DNA of 64,000 nt. It comes from JAGPUQ01 sp036961295 (GTDB taxonomy: Bacteria > Pseudomonadota > Gammaproteobacteria > Pseudomonadales > Porticoccaceae). A program made the translations under genes and the position numbers. Where the stretch lies: positions 868,001-932,000 of the forward strand of contig JBALVX010000001.1 in NCBI GenBank assembly GCA_036961295.1. The letters run 5' to 3'. Shown here in pieces: positions 8,013 through 15,910 of the stretch (positions are counted from its first letter, which is position 1; each line of letters opens with the position of its first letter). A model generated the notes under the pieces. That model had not been told where the DNA came from. It saw only the letters and a list, made by a program, of their open reading frames with translations, and searched no databases.

Positions 8013-9338
8013 TTATAACTTTCGACTCCAGGCCACGTTGAGCGCATTAATATAGGGTTGTACCGATTCCTTGGCACCTGGGAATAAGGCCGAAGGCCCA
8101 TTGTAATTTTCTCCACTTATGTGCGCGTAACTCATATGGAACTCATCACCCTTAGCGGTCTTCCAGGTGAAGCCCATAGAGGCAGCACGTATCGGGTTAG
8201 AGGCCAGCACACCAAAACTGATGGCATCCAGATCGTTGTTGTTTGCCCGTTTTCCATAAGTGTAACCCGCCCGCACGGTAAGTCTTGAGGTCGCGCGATA
8301 AGTAAGGCCCAGCTTGTAATTGGTTTGATTACGCTGCCAGCCAAAGCCACTGCCCGTCTTACTACCCAGAGGATTTGCCACCGGATCTAGCAGAGAAGCT
8401 CGAATACTGTTGCCAAGCGCCCTCACCTCACGAAATTCGATGCGTTGAACATCCAGCACTACCAGCCACTTATCCCAGGGTTTAAACGCTGCGCCGATGC
8501 TGTAGTTGGCGGGCACATCAAAGCTGCCCTCGGCAAATAAACCTTTATATTTGTCAAAATCTTGCATGTAAGTTTTACTTGCATACGCTGCGCCAAGACT
8601 TAACCAGGGCCTGATCTCTCCGTACCAACCAACGCGAACACCCATACCAAAGGCATAGTCGTAACCATTATTGGATACGTGATTCGGGTAACGGGAACCT
8701 GGGGCAAACGCCTGTAAACCAAAGGCTTTAAAGGCTTGCAAAGTCAGCAGTGGTGAAATACCGATGCTGTGGCCTGGCGCGAATGTCCAGGCGACCGTTG
8801 GCGCGACGATAAATTGAGATAGATCGAAACCGAGCTCGCCACAACCCAGTAAAAAATTTCCCGGTCTGGTGCCGCAAGTATCGGGATTGCTATTGGTACC
8901 TGGCACCCCAGTGGTGTCATGCAACTCGATATTGAGCCCACCATTGGCATAGGAGGCAAGGCCAATGGCGAGGGTGTCACTCACCTGCCGGGAATAAGCG
9001 AATTCAGGAACCAAGAATAAAGAATTGGCGCTTCTTGAGGAAAAGTTATAGATCTCGTCCGACCCACTGGCACCGGTGCGCTTAACTTTACGATTCGGAT
9101 TTAACAACACCAGGCTCATGTCCATCCGATTACCCGCCGCCGTAAGCTTTGCCGGGTTAGAAGCACCCGCAAAGGCATCCTCCGCCACTGCTGTGACAGC
9201 ACCCGCGGTTTGCCACGCCACCGGGCCATTGCCCAGCATAAAATAGCCGCCACCCGCGTTCGCACCGGTGGAAATGACCAATCCTAGAATTAATGAACCA
9301 AGAAATATACACCTAGAATTTATTGACATTACTCGCAT
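8013..9338 (-). CDS. FadL/OmpP1-family outer-membrane channel
   Basis: Outer-membrane beta-barrel for uptake of fatty acids or other hydrophobic compounds, about 441 residues from the chosen start. A signal peptide (LGSLILGLVISTGANA) precedes GGGYFMLGN, and the N-terminal AGASNPAKLTAAGNRMDMSL stretch matches the FadL hatch region. Alternating barrel strands run to a terminal NALNVAWSRKL. I chose the ATG at 9338, which has AAAGGTAG upstream, over codons at 9392 and 9329. The neighbouring permease, SDR and carboxyltransferase suggest a role in importing a hydrophobic or aromatic substrate, but that is inference. Confidence 0.85.
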   Translation of the reverse strand: MRVMSINSRCIFLGSLILGLVISTGANAGGGYFMLGNGPVAWQTAGAVTAVAEDAFAGASNPAKLTAAGNRMDMSLVLLNPNRKVKRTGASGSDEIYNFSSRSANSLFLVPEFAYSRQVSDTLAIGLASYANGGLNIELHDTTGVPGTNSNPDTCGTRPGNFLLGCGELGFDLSQFIVAPTVAWTFAPGHSIGISPLLTLQAFKAFGLQAFAPGSRYPNHVSNNGYDYAFGMGVRVGWYGEIRPWLSLGAAYASKTYMQDFDKYKGLFAEGSFDVPANYSIGAAFKPWDKWLVVLDVQRIEFREVRALGNSIRASLLDPVANPLGSKTGSGFGWQRNQTNYKLGLTYRATSRLTVRAGYTYGKRANNNDLDAISFGVLASNPIRAASMGFTWKTAKGDEFHMSYAHISGENYNGPSALFPGAKESVQPYINALNVAWSRKL

Positions 9339-9769
9339 CGCTCTACCTTTTATCCGTACTTTAAAATAACCTGGCGGGGAGATGAGTAGCATGTTGCTGC
9401 GATTCTTAGTGCGCCCGTAACTTTACTCGCCGATGTTGGTCTTAGTACGAATGATTATTGCTTTAATGATTGCGAGCGAACACTCTCAATTCTGACCGCT
9501 GAGTCAAGATAGGGTCAAATAATCTTGGATATCTTGTAAGCCCGTAGCCGCTAGCTTACCCCGTACAGCGATAACTTCCCGATGTAAAATTTTTACCGGG
9601 GCCTCTACCCCCAGGGAGAAGCTAGACTGTACTCTCGTCCTTTGTAGCCGAAGCCACCTAACTCCAGACGCCCCATCTCCGAATCCTGTGGCGATGCCTA
9701 GTAGATCCGAATTTCCTTTATCAGTTCGGACGGCCTATCAAATACTATCCACTCCGAATCGTTTTGTAT
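9339..9769. other. Intergenic gap upstream of the FadL-like gene
   Basis: About 430 nt without a gene. The only structure noted is TCCGAAT three times (9678-9684, 9706-9712, 9753-9759), with a near-inverted GTTCGGA at 9724-9730, just past the permease stop. These might be regulator half-sites, but could be chance. No RNA gene or terminator was recognised. Confidence 0.4.
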
Positions 9770-11143
9770 TTATTTTCGATGCGGATTGTCGGCCTCTGGC
9801 ACGCCATCTAGCTCTGCTTCAGCAGGTAACTCGTGATTCTTTATAAACATCATTGCCGTTGCGGTTAATAAACAAATCGCGCCAAACACCACAAAATAAA
9901 CATTCAGTCCTAGCGCCATAGTAATTAAAGCCCCAGCGAGTATCGGTCCGACAATGGAACCCGCCCGCCCAATGCCATTCGCCCAACCTACACCGGTGGA
10001 ACGAATGGTGGTGGGATAAAGATAACTCGAAAAAGCATTGATACTAATTTGTCCGCCGACAATAAAAAAACCGGAAAAAAACGCCATTGTCATCACCAGA
10101 GTCAAAGACGAAGACGATACCTGGCCAAGAATCATCATACTGAGCGCCCCAAGTAGAAAGCAACTACTCAATACCGGCCGCGAACCCCAGCGTCGAATCA
10201 TCCAGGCAAAGATAAACGGACTAAGCGCCCCTCCTACATTAAGCACCACCAGCGTTTGCGAGGCCTGGGCAAGGGCGTAGCCGGAATTCACCAGGAGGGT
10301 GGGAATCCAGCTGTACAAAAAGTAAACCACCATCAGGTTAAAAAAGAACACCGTCCAGATTAACAGGGTATCTCTGGCTTGCCCGTGCATAAATAAGGCT
10401 TTAACCGGAAAATGTTTTTCTGGGTCGGCGTGATGAATAAACACGGCGTCGTCCGGAATAGATTTTTTACGCTCTATTTTACGGGCGATCTTACGTAATA
10501 GATTATCGTTATCTTTAACCTGGGTAACTAAAAATCGTGGCGATTCAGGCAAGCAGAAAAATAGCACCGGCACCAACAACAACGGCATACAACCCCCGAG
10601 AAAAAAGATCGACGGCCAACCGTAGGCGGGGATTATTTCGGCAGCTAGCAAGCCTCCGGCAATGCCACCAATCGGCATACCGAGGAAAATGACCGCAACC
10701 GCGACATTTCGAGCCTTGTCAGACACATATTCGGTCATTAAGGCAGTCGCGTTGGGCATCGCTCCGCCCAGCCCAAGACCCGTTAAGAATCGCAGCAACA
10801 CTAATTCGTTGTAAGTTTTCGCATAGGCGGTAAGCAAGGTGAACAGGCCAAACACCAACACGCTGAGAATAACCGCCCAGCGCCTGCCGTATTTATCGCC
10901 GACCGGGCCTAATACCAACGCACCGATCATCATGCCGACCAAGCCGCCCGAAAACACAAACCCGAGCTGGCTTTTAGGAATACCCAGCTCAGCGCTCAAA
11001 GCCGGAGCGGCGAAGGCGATGGCCAGCACGTCAAAACCATCAAATACAATCACTAGCGCACAAAGCAACATAATGAAGTTTTGAAAACCCCCGGTGCGGT
11101 TTGATTCAATAATGTCACTAATGGCAAATTTTGGTTTATTCAT
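9770..11143 (-). CDS. MFS transporter, aromatic acid:H+ symporter (AAHS) type
   Basis: Twelve-helix inner-membrane permease of about 457 residues. FDGFDVLAIAFAAP in TM1 is the AAHS-like D-x-x-D motif. GPVGDKYGRR lies between TM2 and TM3, and RFLTGLGLGGAMPNATAL is in TM4, all typical of the PcaK/BenK group. The start at 11143 (MNKPKF) has a GGA-type ribosome-binding site; the frame remains open to 11236, but that extension looks non-coding. It lies on the same strand as the SDR and carboxyltransferase genes. The substrate is not determinable from sequence alone. Confidence 0.87.
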   Translation of the reverse strand: MNKPKFAISDIIESNRTGGFQNFIMLLCALVIVFDGFDVLAIAFAAPALSAELGIPKSQLGFVFSGGLVGMMIGALVLGPVGDKYGRRWAVILSVLVFGLFTLLTAYAKTYNELVLLRFLTGLGLGGAMPNATALMTEYVSDKARNVAVAVIFLGMPIGGIAGGLLAAEIIPAYGWPSIFFLGGCMPLLLVPVLFFCLPESPRFLVTQVKDNDNLLRKIARKIERKKSIPDDAVFIHHADPEKHFPVKALFMHGQARDTLLIWTVFFFNLMVVYFLYSWIPTLLVNSGYALAQASQTLVVLNVGGALSPFIFAWMIRRWGSRPVLSSCFLLGALSMMILGQVSSSSLTLVMTMAFFSGFFIVGGQISINAFSSYLYPTTIRSTGVGWANGIGRAGSIVGPILAGALITMALGLNVYFVVFGAICLLTATAMMFIKNHELPAEAELDGVPEADNPHRK

Positions 11144-11295
11144 TATTTTTTTCCAAATAGTTATGTAAAGATTTTTATCCGAACAGTTTTTATTTAATAG
11201 CCTGAATAATAATTTACCTGGTATCCCTAAGGTCAATCACCGCATTCTATTTCCTTCGATTAATAAGCAGAGCTGGCAACAAGGAAACTCATTAT

Positions 11296-12396
11296 TTAAC
11301 GATTACGATGATCCTTCTCACCTGGTTTTTTGGGATGCGCATAAGGGTGTGGTCGGTCTTTATTAATATCAAAAGGAATTTTTTTTAGTTCATCTAAACT
11401 CGCATTCCAGGCATTTACCAGCCGCTCCTCGCCCTCGTAGTTAAAAGGGTCCTGCATACGCGCTTCTAAGTCACCGCCCGGTTTGGGGCGGTTTTCCAAT
11501 AACCAGTCAACCGTCAAGCCCAGAGCTTCTTTTACCGGGGTAACATCACGATAAGCGAGCTGACGTTTAATTTTCCCGGTATCCATCAAGCGATGATTCG
11601 TAGAAGGCCCACTAGTATACGGATACGCAGGGTGCGCCAGACTAAAGGGCATACTCACCACATCCAGTTGCTGTCCCATTTTTTCTGCGATAACTTCAAC
11701 CACTTGATGCAGCGTCAACTGCGTATCGTCACCGCAATTATAAATTTGCCCAGCGGATGCCTCTGGCCGATCAACGGCCAACAATACGCTGTGGGCCAAA
11801 TTCGCCACATACCCGTGCGTTGACAGCGTGAGCCCCTGGTCGGCCAGAACGATGTAGGGTCGTTTGTCGAGAATACGACGCATAATGCTCCACTCGCGAG
11901 GAATCAGCTGGCGAGGGCCGTAAACATAAGGGTAACGAAAGTGGGCCGCCCGAGGGTGATAATCCATCACCGTTTGTTCAGTTTGCGCAATCAAATAAGA
12001 AAACCGATGCTCCTCTTTATTATCAATCAGTGCTGCATTCTCAGACACTGTCACCGGTAGCCCCCGTGGGTTTAATGCTTTGGGATCCATGTAACCACGA
12101 TAACTCGCCACCCCACCCACACTAACAAACCGCCCCACCTTTCCCACCAGTGCTTGGGCCAAAAATCGCACGCGCCCGTAGGTCACTACGGCCACGTCAA
12201 AGGTTCGGCCAGCAAGGGATTCCTCAATCGTCTCAAGAAAATGCGGGTCGCCATGAATATGCTCCACCTCCGGTGGAATTTCGGGGATTTCGTGAGTTCC
12301 TCGATGAAAAATTGTCACCTTATAGCCACGATCTAACAGCCCCTTAACCAGATAAGGCCCTGTAGGACCAGTGCCGCCAACAACCAGGGCTTTCAT
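11296..12396 (-). CDS. NAD(P)-dependent epimerase/dehydratase (atypical SDR)
   Basis: Extended or atypical short-chain dehydrogenase of 366 residues. The nucleotide-binding motif GGTGPTGPYLVKGL is at residues 8-21, and FHRG follows beta-2. VTYGR and FVSVGGVASYRGYM lie where the catalytic region is expected, and HFRYPYVYGPRQ matches the substrate-side loop of sugar-epimerase-like proteins. It sits between an AAHS permease and an acyl-CoA carboxyltransferase on the same strand. The substrate is unknown, and the Tyr-x3-Lys catalytic pair is not obvious, so the activity may differ from classical epimerases. Confidence 0.8.
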   Translation of the reverse strand: MKALVVGGTGPTGPYLVKGLLDRGYKVTIFHRGTHEIPEIPPEVEHIHGDPHFLETIEESLAGRTFDVAVVTYGRVRFLAQALVGKVGRFVSVGGVASYRGYMDPKALNPRGLPVTVSENAALIDNKEEHRFSYLIAQTEQTVMDYHPRAAHFRYPYVYGPRQLIPREWSIMRRILDKRPYIVLADQGLTLSTHGYVANLAHSVLLAVDRPEASAGQIYNCGDDTQLTLHQVVEVIAEKMGQQLDVVSMPFSLAHPAYPYTSGPSTNHRLMDTGKIKRQLAYRDVTPVKEALGLTVDWLLENRPKPGGDLEARMQDPFNYEGEERLVNAWNASLDELKKIPFDINKDRPHPYAHPKKPGEKDHRNR

Positions 12397-12485
12397 GTAT
12401 TTCCCTTTTAAAAATGTCTAATAGATATTTTGTAACTCGACACTAACTTCGTTCCTGGTATTGGACGTCAGCGCGATCAAGCTAT

Positions 12486-14030
12486 TTATCTCGATTGAAT
12501 CGCCTGAATAATAACGCGCCGGGTATTTTTGGGATCAATCACCGCATCCACTTCAAGGTAGGTTGCCGCTTCCGTGGCTTTACCACGTTGATACATGCTG
12601 TCCAATAATTTAGCGAATAGCTTATCCCGTTCCGCTTCGGTTTTGGTGGCATCCAGTTCTTTTTTAAAACCCAAATGCACTGCACCTTCAAAACCCATCG
12701 CGCCAAATTCGCCACTGGGCCAGGCGGCGCTGTATATCGGCTTCGAAAAGCTCCCGCCGGTCATAGCAATAGCACCCAGGCCGTAACCTTTGCGTAAGAA
12801 AATCGCGACCATAGGAGAATTTAATTTGGCACCGGCGACAAACAAATCGGACATTAAACGCACTGCTCCCTGTTCTTCGCTGTCCGGCCCCACCATAAAG
12901 CCCGGTGTGTCACAGAACGATATCACCGGTATCTGGAAGTCGTTGCAGAGATTCAGGAAGCGAGCGGCACTTGCTGAGGCCTCGGCATCAATGGCCCCGC
13001 CCAGGATTTTACAATCATTGCAAATCACGCCAAAAGGGATGCCTTCGACGCGTAAAAATCCGGTGATAATTCCGGGGCCATAGTTGCGACGTAGCTCGAT
13101 AAAAGAGTTGGTATCTGCCAGGGTGGTAATCAGCGCTCTCACGTCATAAACAAAGCGTCGATCTTCCGGCAGCAGATCCCAGAGTTTATCTTGATCGGCA
13201 CATTTCCAGTCGTCTACCGGCCCCTGGAAATAAGACAACAACTGCCGAGCCAATTGTGTGGCCTCCCGTTCGTCTTCTGCCACCACATCAATAACACCAT
13301 TGCTAGTTTGAATATCCACAGGTCCAATATTTGTCGGCTCGTGAATCCCCATACCTCCGCCCTCGATCATCGCTGGCCCGGCCATACCAATCCATGAACT
13401 CCGGGTCGCAATAGTAATATCAGCACAGCCAAACAGCGCCGCATTACCAGCAAAGCAGTAACCATTGTTAACGGCAATCATGGGAACCTTGGTACGCAAA
13501 CTGGCCCAGGAGGCAAACGAGTTCACATCCATGGTTACCTCCTGATCGGTATCTCCTGGTCGGCCTCCCCCACCCTCGGTATACATAACAACAGGCAAGC
13601 GCAATTCATCGGTCACTTCAAGAATGCGATCGAGCTTTTTATGGTGATAAAATCCCTGAGTGCCCGCCAGCACCGTATAGTCATTGACAATAACGGCGAC
13701 TCGACTAGCGTCGTCATTAAATTGATCTGAATTAATAGTCGCGAGGCCAGTAATAATGCCGTCAGCGGCAGTATTGATTTTTAGGTCTTCAAAATCGCGA
13801 CGCTTGCGTTGCGCCGCTACCGCAAGCTGACCGTATTCAAGAAAGGAGTCCGGGTCGCATATATCAGCAAGGTTTTCCCGCGCTGTGCGATAACCTTTGG
13901 CATGTCTCCCTGCCACGACTTCCTCACGCCCGGCATCGAGGGTAGCGTGCACGCGCTGGTGAAACTCGTTTTTAATTTGCTGCTTATCCGCGCCGAGCAC
14001 AGGTTGTGGTTTTTGTTTTATTTTGGACAT
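12486..14030 (-). CDS. Acyl-CoA carboxylase carboxyltransferase subunit (PccB/MccB-like)
   Basis: Biotin-dependent carboxyltransferase of 514 residues with both crotonase-like halves. The N-terminal half has GGGGRPGD, NGYCFAGNAALFGCADITIA and the oxyanion region IEGGGMG. The C-terminal half has ILGGAIDAEASASAARFL, FCDTPGFMVGP and RKGYGLGAIAMTGGS. It resembles propionyl- and methylcrotonyl-CoA carboxylase beta chains. No biotin carboxylase or biotin-carrier subunit lies nearby, so a partner would have to be encoded elsewhere. A clear AAGGTT precedes the ATG. Grouped with the SDR and MFS permease. Confidence 0.88.
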   Translation of the reverse strand: MSKIKQKPQPVLGADKQQIKNEFHQRVHATLDAGREEVVAGRHAKGYRTARENLADICDPDSFLEYGQLAVAAQRKRRDFEDLKINTAADGIITGLATINSDQFNDDASRVAVIVNDYTVLAGTQGFYHHKKLDRILEVTDELRLPVVMYTEGGGGRPGDTDQEVTMDVNSFASWASLRTKVPMIAVNNGYCFAGNAALFGCADITIATRSSWIGMAGPAMIEGGGMGIHEPTNIGPVDIQTSNGVIDVVAEDEREATQLARQLLSYFQGPVDDWKCADQDKLWDLLPEDRRFVYDVRALITTLADTNSFIELRRNYGPGIITGFLRVEGIPFGVICNDCKILGGAIDAEASASAARFLNLCNDFQIPVISFCDTPGFMVGPDSEEQGAVRLMSDLFVAGAKLNSPMVAIFLRKGYGLGAIAMTGGSFSKPIYSAAWPSGEFGAMGFEGAVHLGFKKELDATKTEAERDKLFAKLLDSMYQRGKATEAATYLEVDAVIDPKNTRRVIIQAIQSR

Positions 14031-14194
14031 ACAGAACCTTGTTTGTGTAAGCCAGCCAATTGACTATTCAAGCAAGCTCTAAAATCAAGCCTGACCGCTA
14101 TCATAACAAGGAAGGAATTTTATTCGCATTAACTCTTTTCGGTGTTATTCCCCACAGACCGCCGATATTAAAGCTGACTCAGCGACAAAACAGC

Positions 14195-14794
14195 TCAATC
14201 TATAAACACCGGAGTGGCAATATATTCCCAAATAATCGTTATGCTGACCAAAACTACGACTACGTAGACTAAGGCCACCATAAACACGGCGCTGGCGTAG
14301 AGAAAACCTCTATCCCCTGGCACATGCATCATCAAAGGTATCGCCATATAAATCAGATAAATGGTATAAACACCCGCCGCAATACCCAGGGTGATATCCA
14401 GCCACCAAATCGGGTAGGCGGCAAAAGCGCCAGCCAGAAAAATGGGGGTGCAAGCGTAGCCAATCGCTACGATGCCCTTAATCGGGAAAGTTTTTACCAG
14501 ATAAGTCTGCGACATCCAGTTCACCATCAAGCCGATAAAAATAATCGCGCCTAATAATGCTGCATAGGTAAGTACCGCCAATGGAATTGCACTGGCTTCG
14601 GTAATGCGCACCACATTTTCACCGCTTACCGTCCAGCCGATTTTGGTGGTGCCGATATAAAATCCCAATGCCGGTAGCAGCGACATGAGAATAGGGTAGG
14701 GCAGTAAGCGTTTAATCTTTTCGTCAGACAAATTTGCAATTTTTCGCCACTCGGTGCGCGGATAAAATAATAACCCTAGTATATGACCAAACAT
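14195..14794 (-). CDS. Yip1-family inner-membrane protein
   Basis: A 199-residue protein with a Yip1 domain. FGHILGLLFYPRTEWRKIA at the N-terminus is the usual bacterial Yip1 opening, followed by about five transmembrane helices. Function is not established for bacterial members. A GGGGA ribosome-binding site precedes the ATG. A perfect ANR/FNR-type box with a matching -10 element lies upstream, so it is probably induced at low oxygen like the neighbouring cbb3 oxidase genes. It is separated from the ccoS-side gene by 141 nt. Confidence 0.82.
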   Translation of the reverse strand: MFGHILGLLFYPRTEWRKIANLSDEKIKRLLPYPILMSLLPALGFYIGTTKIGWTVSGENVVRITEASAIPLAVLTYAALLGAIIFIGLMVNWMSQTYLVKTFPIKGIVAIGYACTPIFLAGAFAAYPIWWLDITLGIAAGVYTIYLIYMAIPLMMHVPGDRGFLYASAVFMVALVYVVVVLVSITIIWEYIATPVFID

Positions 14795-14833
14795 AAAATC
14801 CCCACTCTCTTTTAATAAATGATTAACACACCG

Positions 14834-14875
14834 CTTATAACGTCAACGCTGTGGTTATGTATTGATAAAAATCAA
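14834..14875 (-). promoter_or_regulatory. Class II ANR/FNR promoter upstream of the Yip1-family gene
   Basis: TTGATAAAAATCAA at 14862-14875 is a perfect TTGAT-N4-ATCAA palindrome. On the minus strand TATAAG occupies 14839-14834. If transcription starts near 14827, the box centre is at -41.5 and TATAAG falls at the -10 position, the geometry of FNR-activated class II promoters. The Yip1 start codon follows at 14794. Confidence 0.75.
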
Positions 14876-14935
14876 TACTAAGGTATAAATCTTCAACTTC
14901 TGCTCTTCAGAACTTTTCCAATGGAAAAACCCAGC

Positions 14936-15637
14936 TTAATGAAATTGATGCGCTGCCGATGTCGAGGTCAGTAGCGGCATCAATACCGGCGCAAGCAGCG
15001 TCCAAATCCCATAAGTAATTAACAACAGTGCAAACATCCGACGCAAGTTATTACCCTGCAATACTTGAGCAAACTTACCCATGGACATCCCCCCCAATAC
15101 TATCGCGGGCATGGTACCCAAACCAAACGCTGCCATTTGTGCCATACCTACCAGGGGCGTTGTCGCAGTAGCTGCATAGGCCAAAGCCGTGTAGACCAAG
15201 CCGCAGGGCAACCAGCCCCAAACCAAACCGAGCATCAACGCCGCGCGCACTGAACGAACCGGTAATAGCCCCTGCCCCAGAGGTTGCAAGCGTCGCCACA
15301 GCAAACTGCCACCCCTCTCCAACCAGATTAAACCTCGCCACCAGCCCGCCAGATACAAACCCATCGAAATTAATAACAGCCCAGCGATGCCGCGAAGTAT
15401 GGGCGCTAACGCTAAATAGCTACTACTGGCATAACCCAAACTGGCCACCACGCCGCCCGCACCGGCGTAGGTAAAAATGCGACCACAACTGTAGGCCAAA
15501 ACCAAACCAGGCGAAGATTTGTTGCTGGTAGAACTTAGCGCCGATGCGATGCCCCCGCACATTCCGATACAGTGCCCTGCACCGAGCAAACCAATGCCGA
15601 ACATAACCGCCATTGCGGGCCATAACCCTTCAGTCAT
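14936..15637 (-). CDS. SafE/TauE-like (DsbD_2) membrane protein of the cbb3 locus
   Basis: A 233-residue polytopic protein with about six transmembrane helices. The N-terminal GAGHCIGMCGGIASAL motif with paired Cys residues is the hallmark of the sulfite-exporter TauE/SafE (DsbD_2-like) group found immediately after ccoS in many proteobacteria. A second motif, WGWLPCGLVYTALAYA, is also typical. It lies 12 nt downstream of ccoS. A role in copper or thiol handling during oxidase assembly is a guess from context; the family name does not prove sulfite export. Confidence 0.83.
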   Translation of the reverse strand: MTEGLWPAMAVMFGIGLLGAGHCIGMCGGIASALSSTSNKSSPGLVLAYSCGRIFTYAGAGGVVASLGYASSSYLALAPILRGIAGLLLISMGLYLAGWWRGLIWLERGGSLLWRRLQPLGQGLLPVRSVRAALMLGLVWGWLPCGLVYTALAYAATATTPLVGMAQMAAFGLGTMPAIVLGGMSMGKFAQVLQGNNLRRMFALLLITYGIWTLLAPVLMPLLTSTSAAHQFH

Positions 15638-15649
15638 AGCTTTTTTTTA

Positions 15650-15910
15650 TCACAGTTCGCTACCATCGGTGCCGCCCTGATTATCGGTTTCAGGGAGACG
15701 GTTTTCATCTTGCTTGAGCCCACCTTCTTTAAGCAACGAGGGCGTATCTGTAATCGGCGCTTCTCCCTCATCGATTTCATCAAATAAAATACGTTCTGCC
15801 TCGCCCTCAAGGTCATCGTATTGACCATTATTCACTGCCCAGAAAAACACCAGAACAGCCAGCCCCAGCACCACTATCGACAGTGGAATCAAAAAATAGA
15901 GGCTCTCCAT
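15650..15910 (-). CDS. ccoS: cbb3 oxidase assembly protein CcoS
   Basis: An 86-residue protein with one N-terminal membrane helix (SLYFLIPLSIVVLGLAVLVFFWAV) followed by the conserved NNGQYDDLEGEAERILFD motif. CcoS is needed for cofactor insertion into cbb3 oxidase. Its ATG overlaps the ccoI stop (TGATG), and the tail after residue 48 is variable and acidic. Confidence 0.95.
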   Translation of the reverse strand: MESLYFLIPLSIVVLGLAVLVFFWAVNNGQYDDLEGEAERILFDEIDEGEAPITDTPSLLKEGGLKQDENRLPETDNQGGTDGSEL

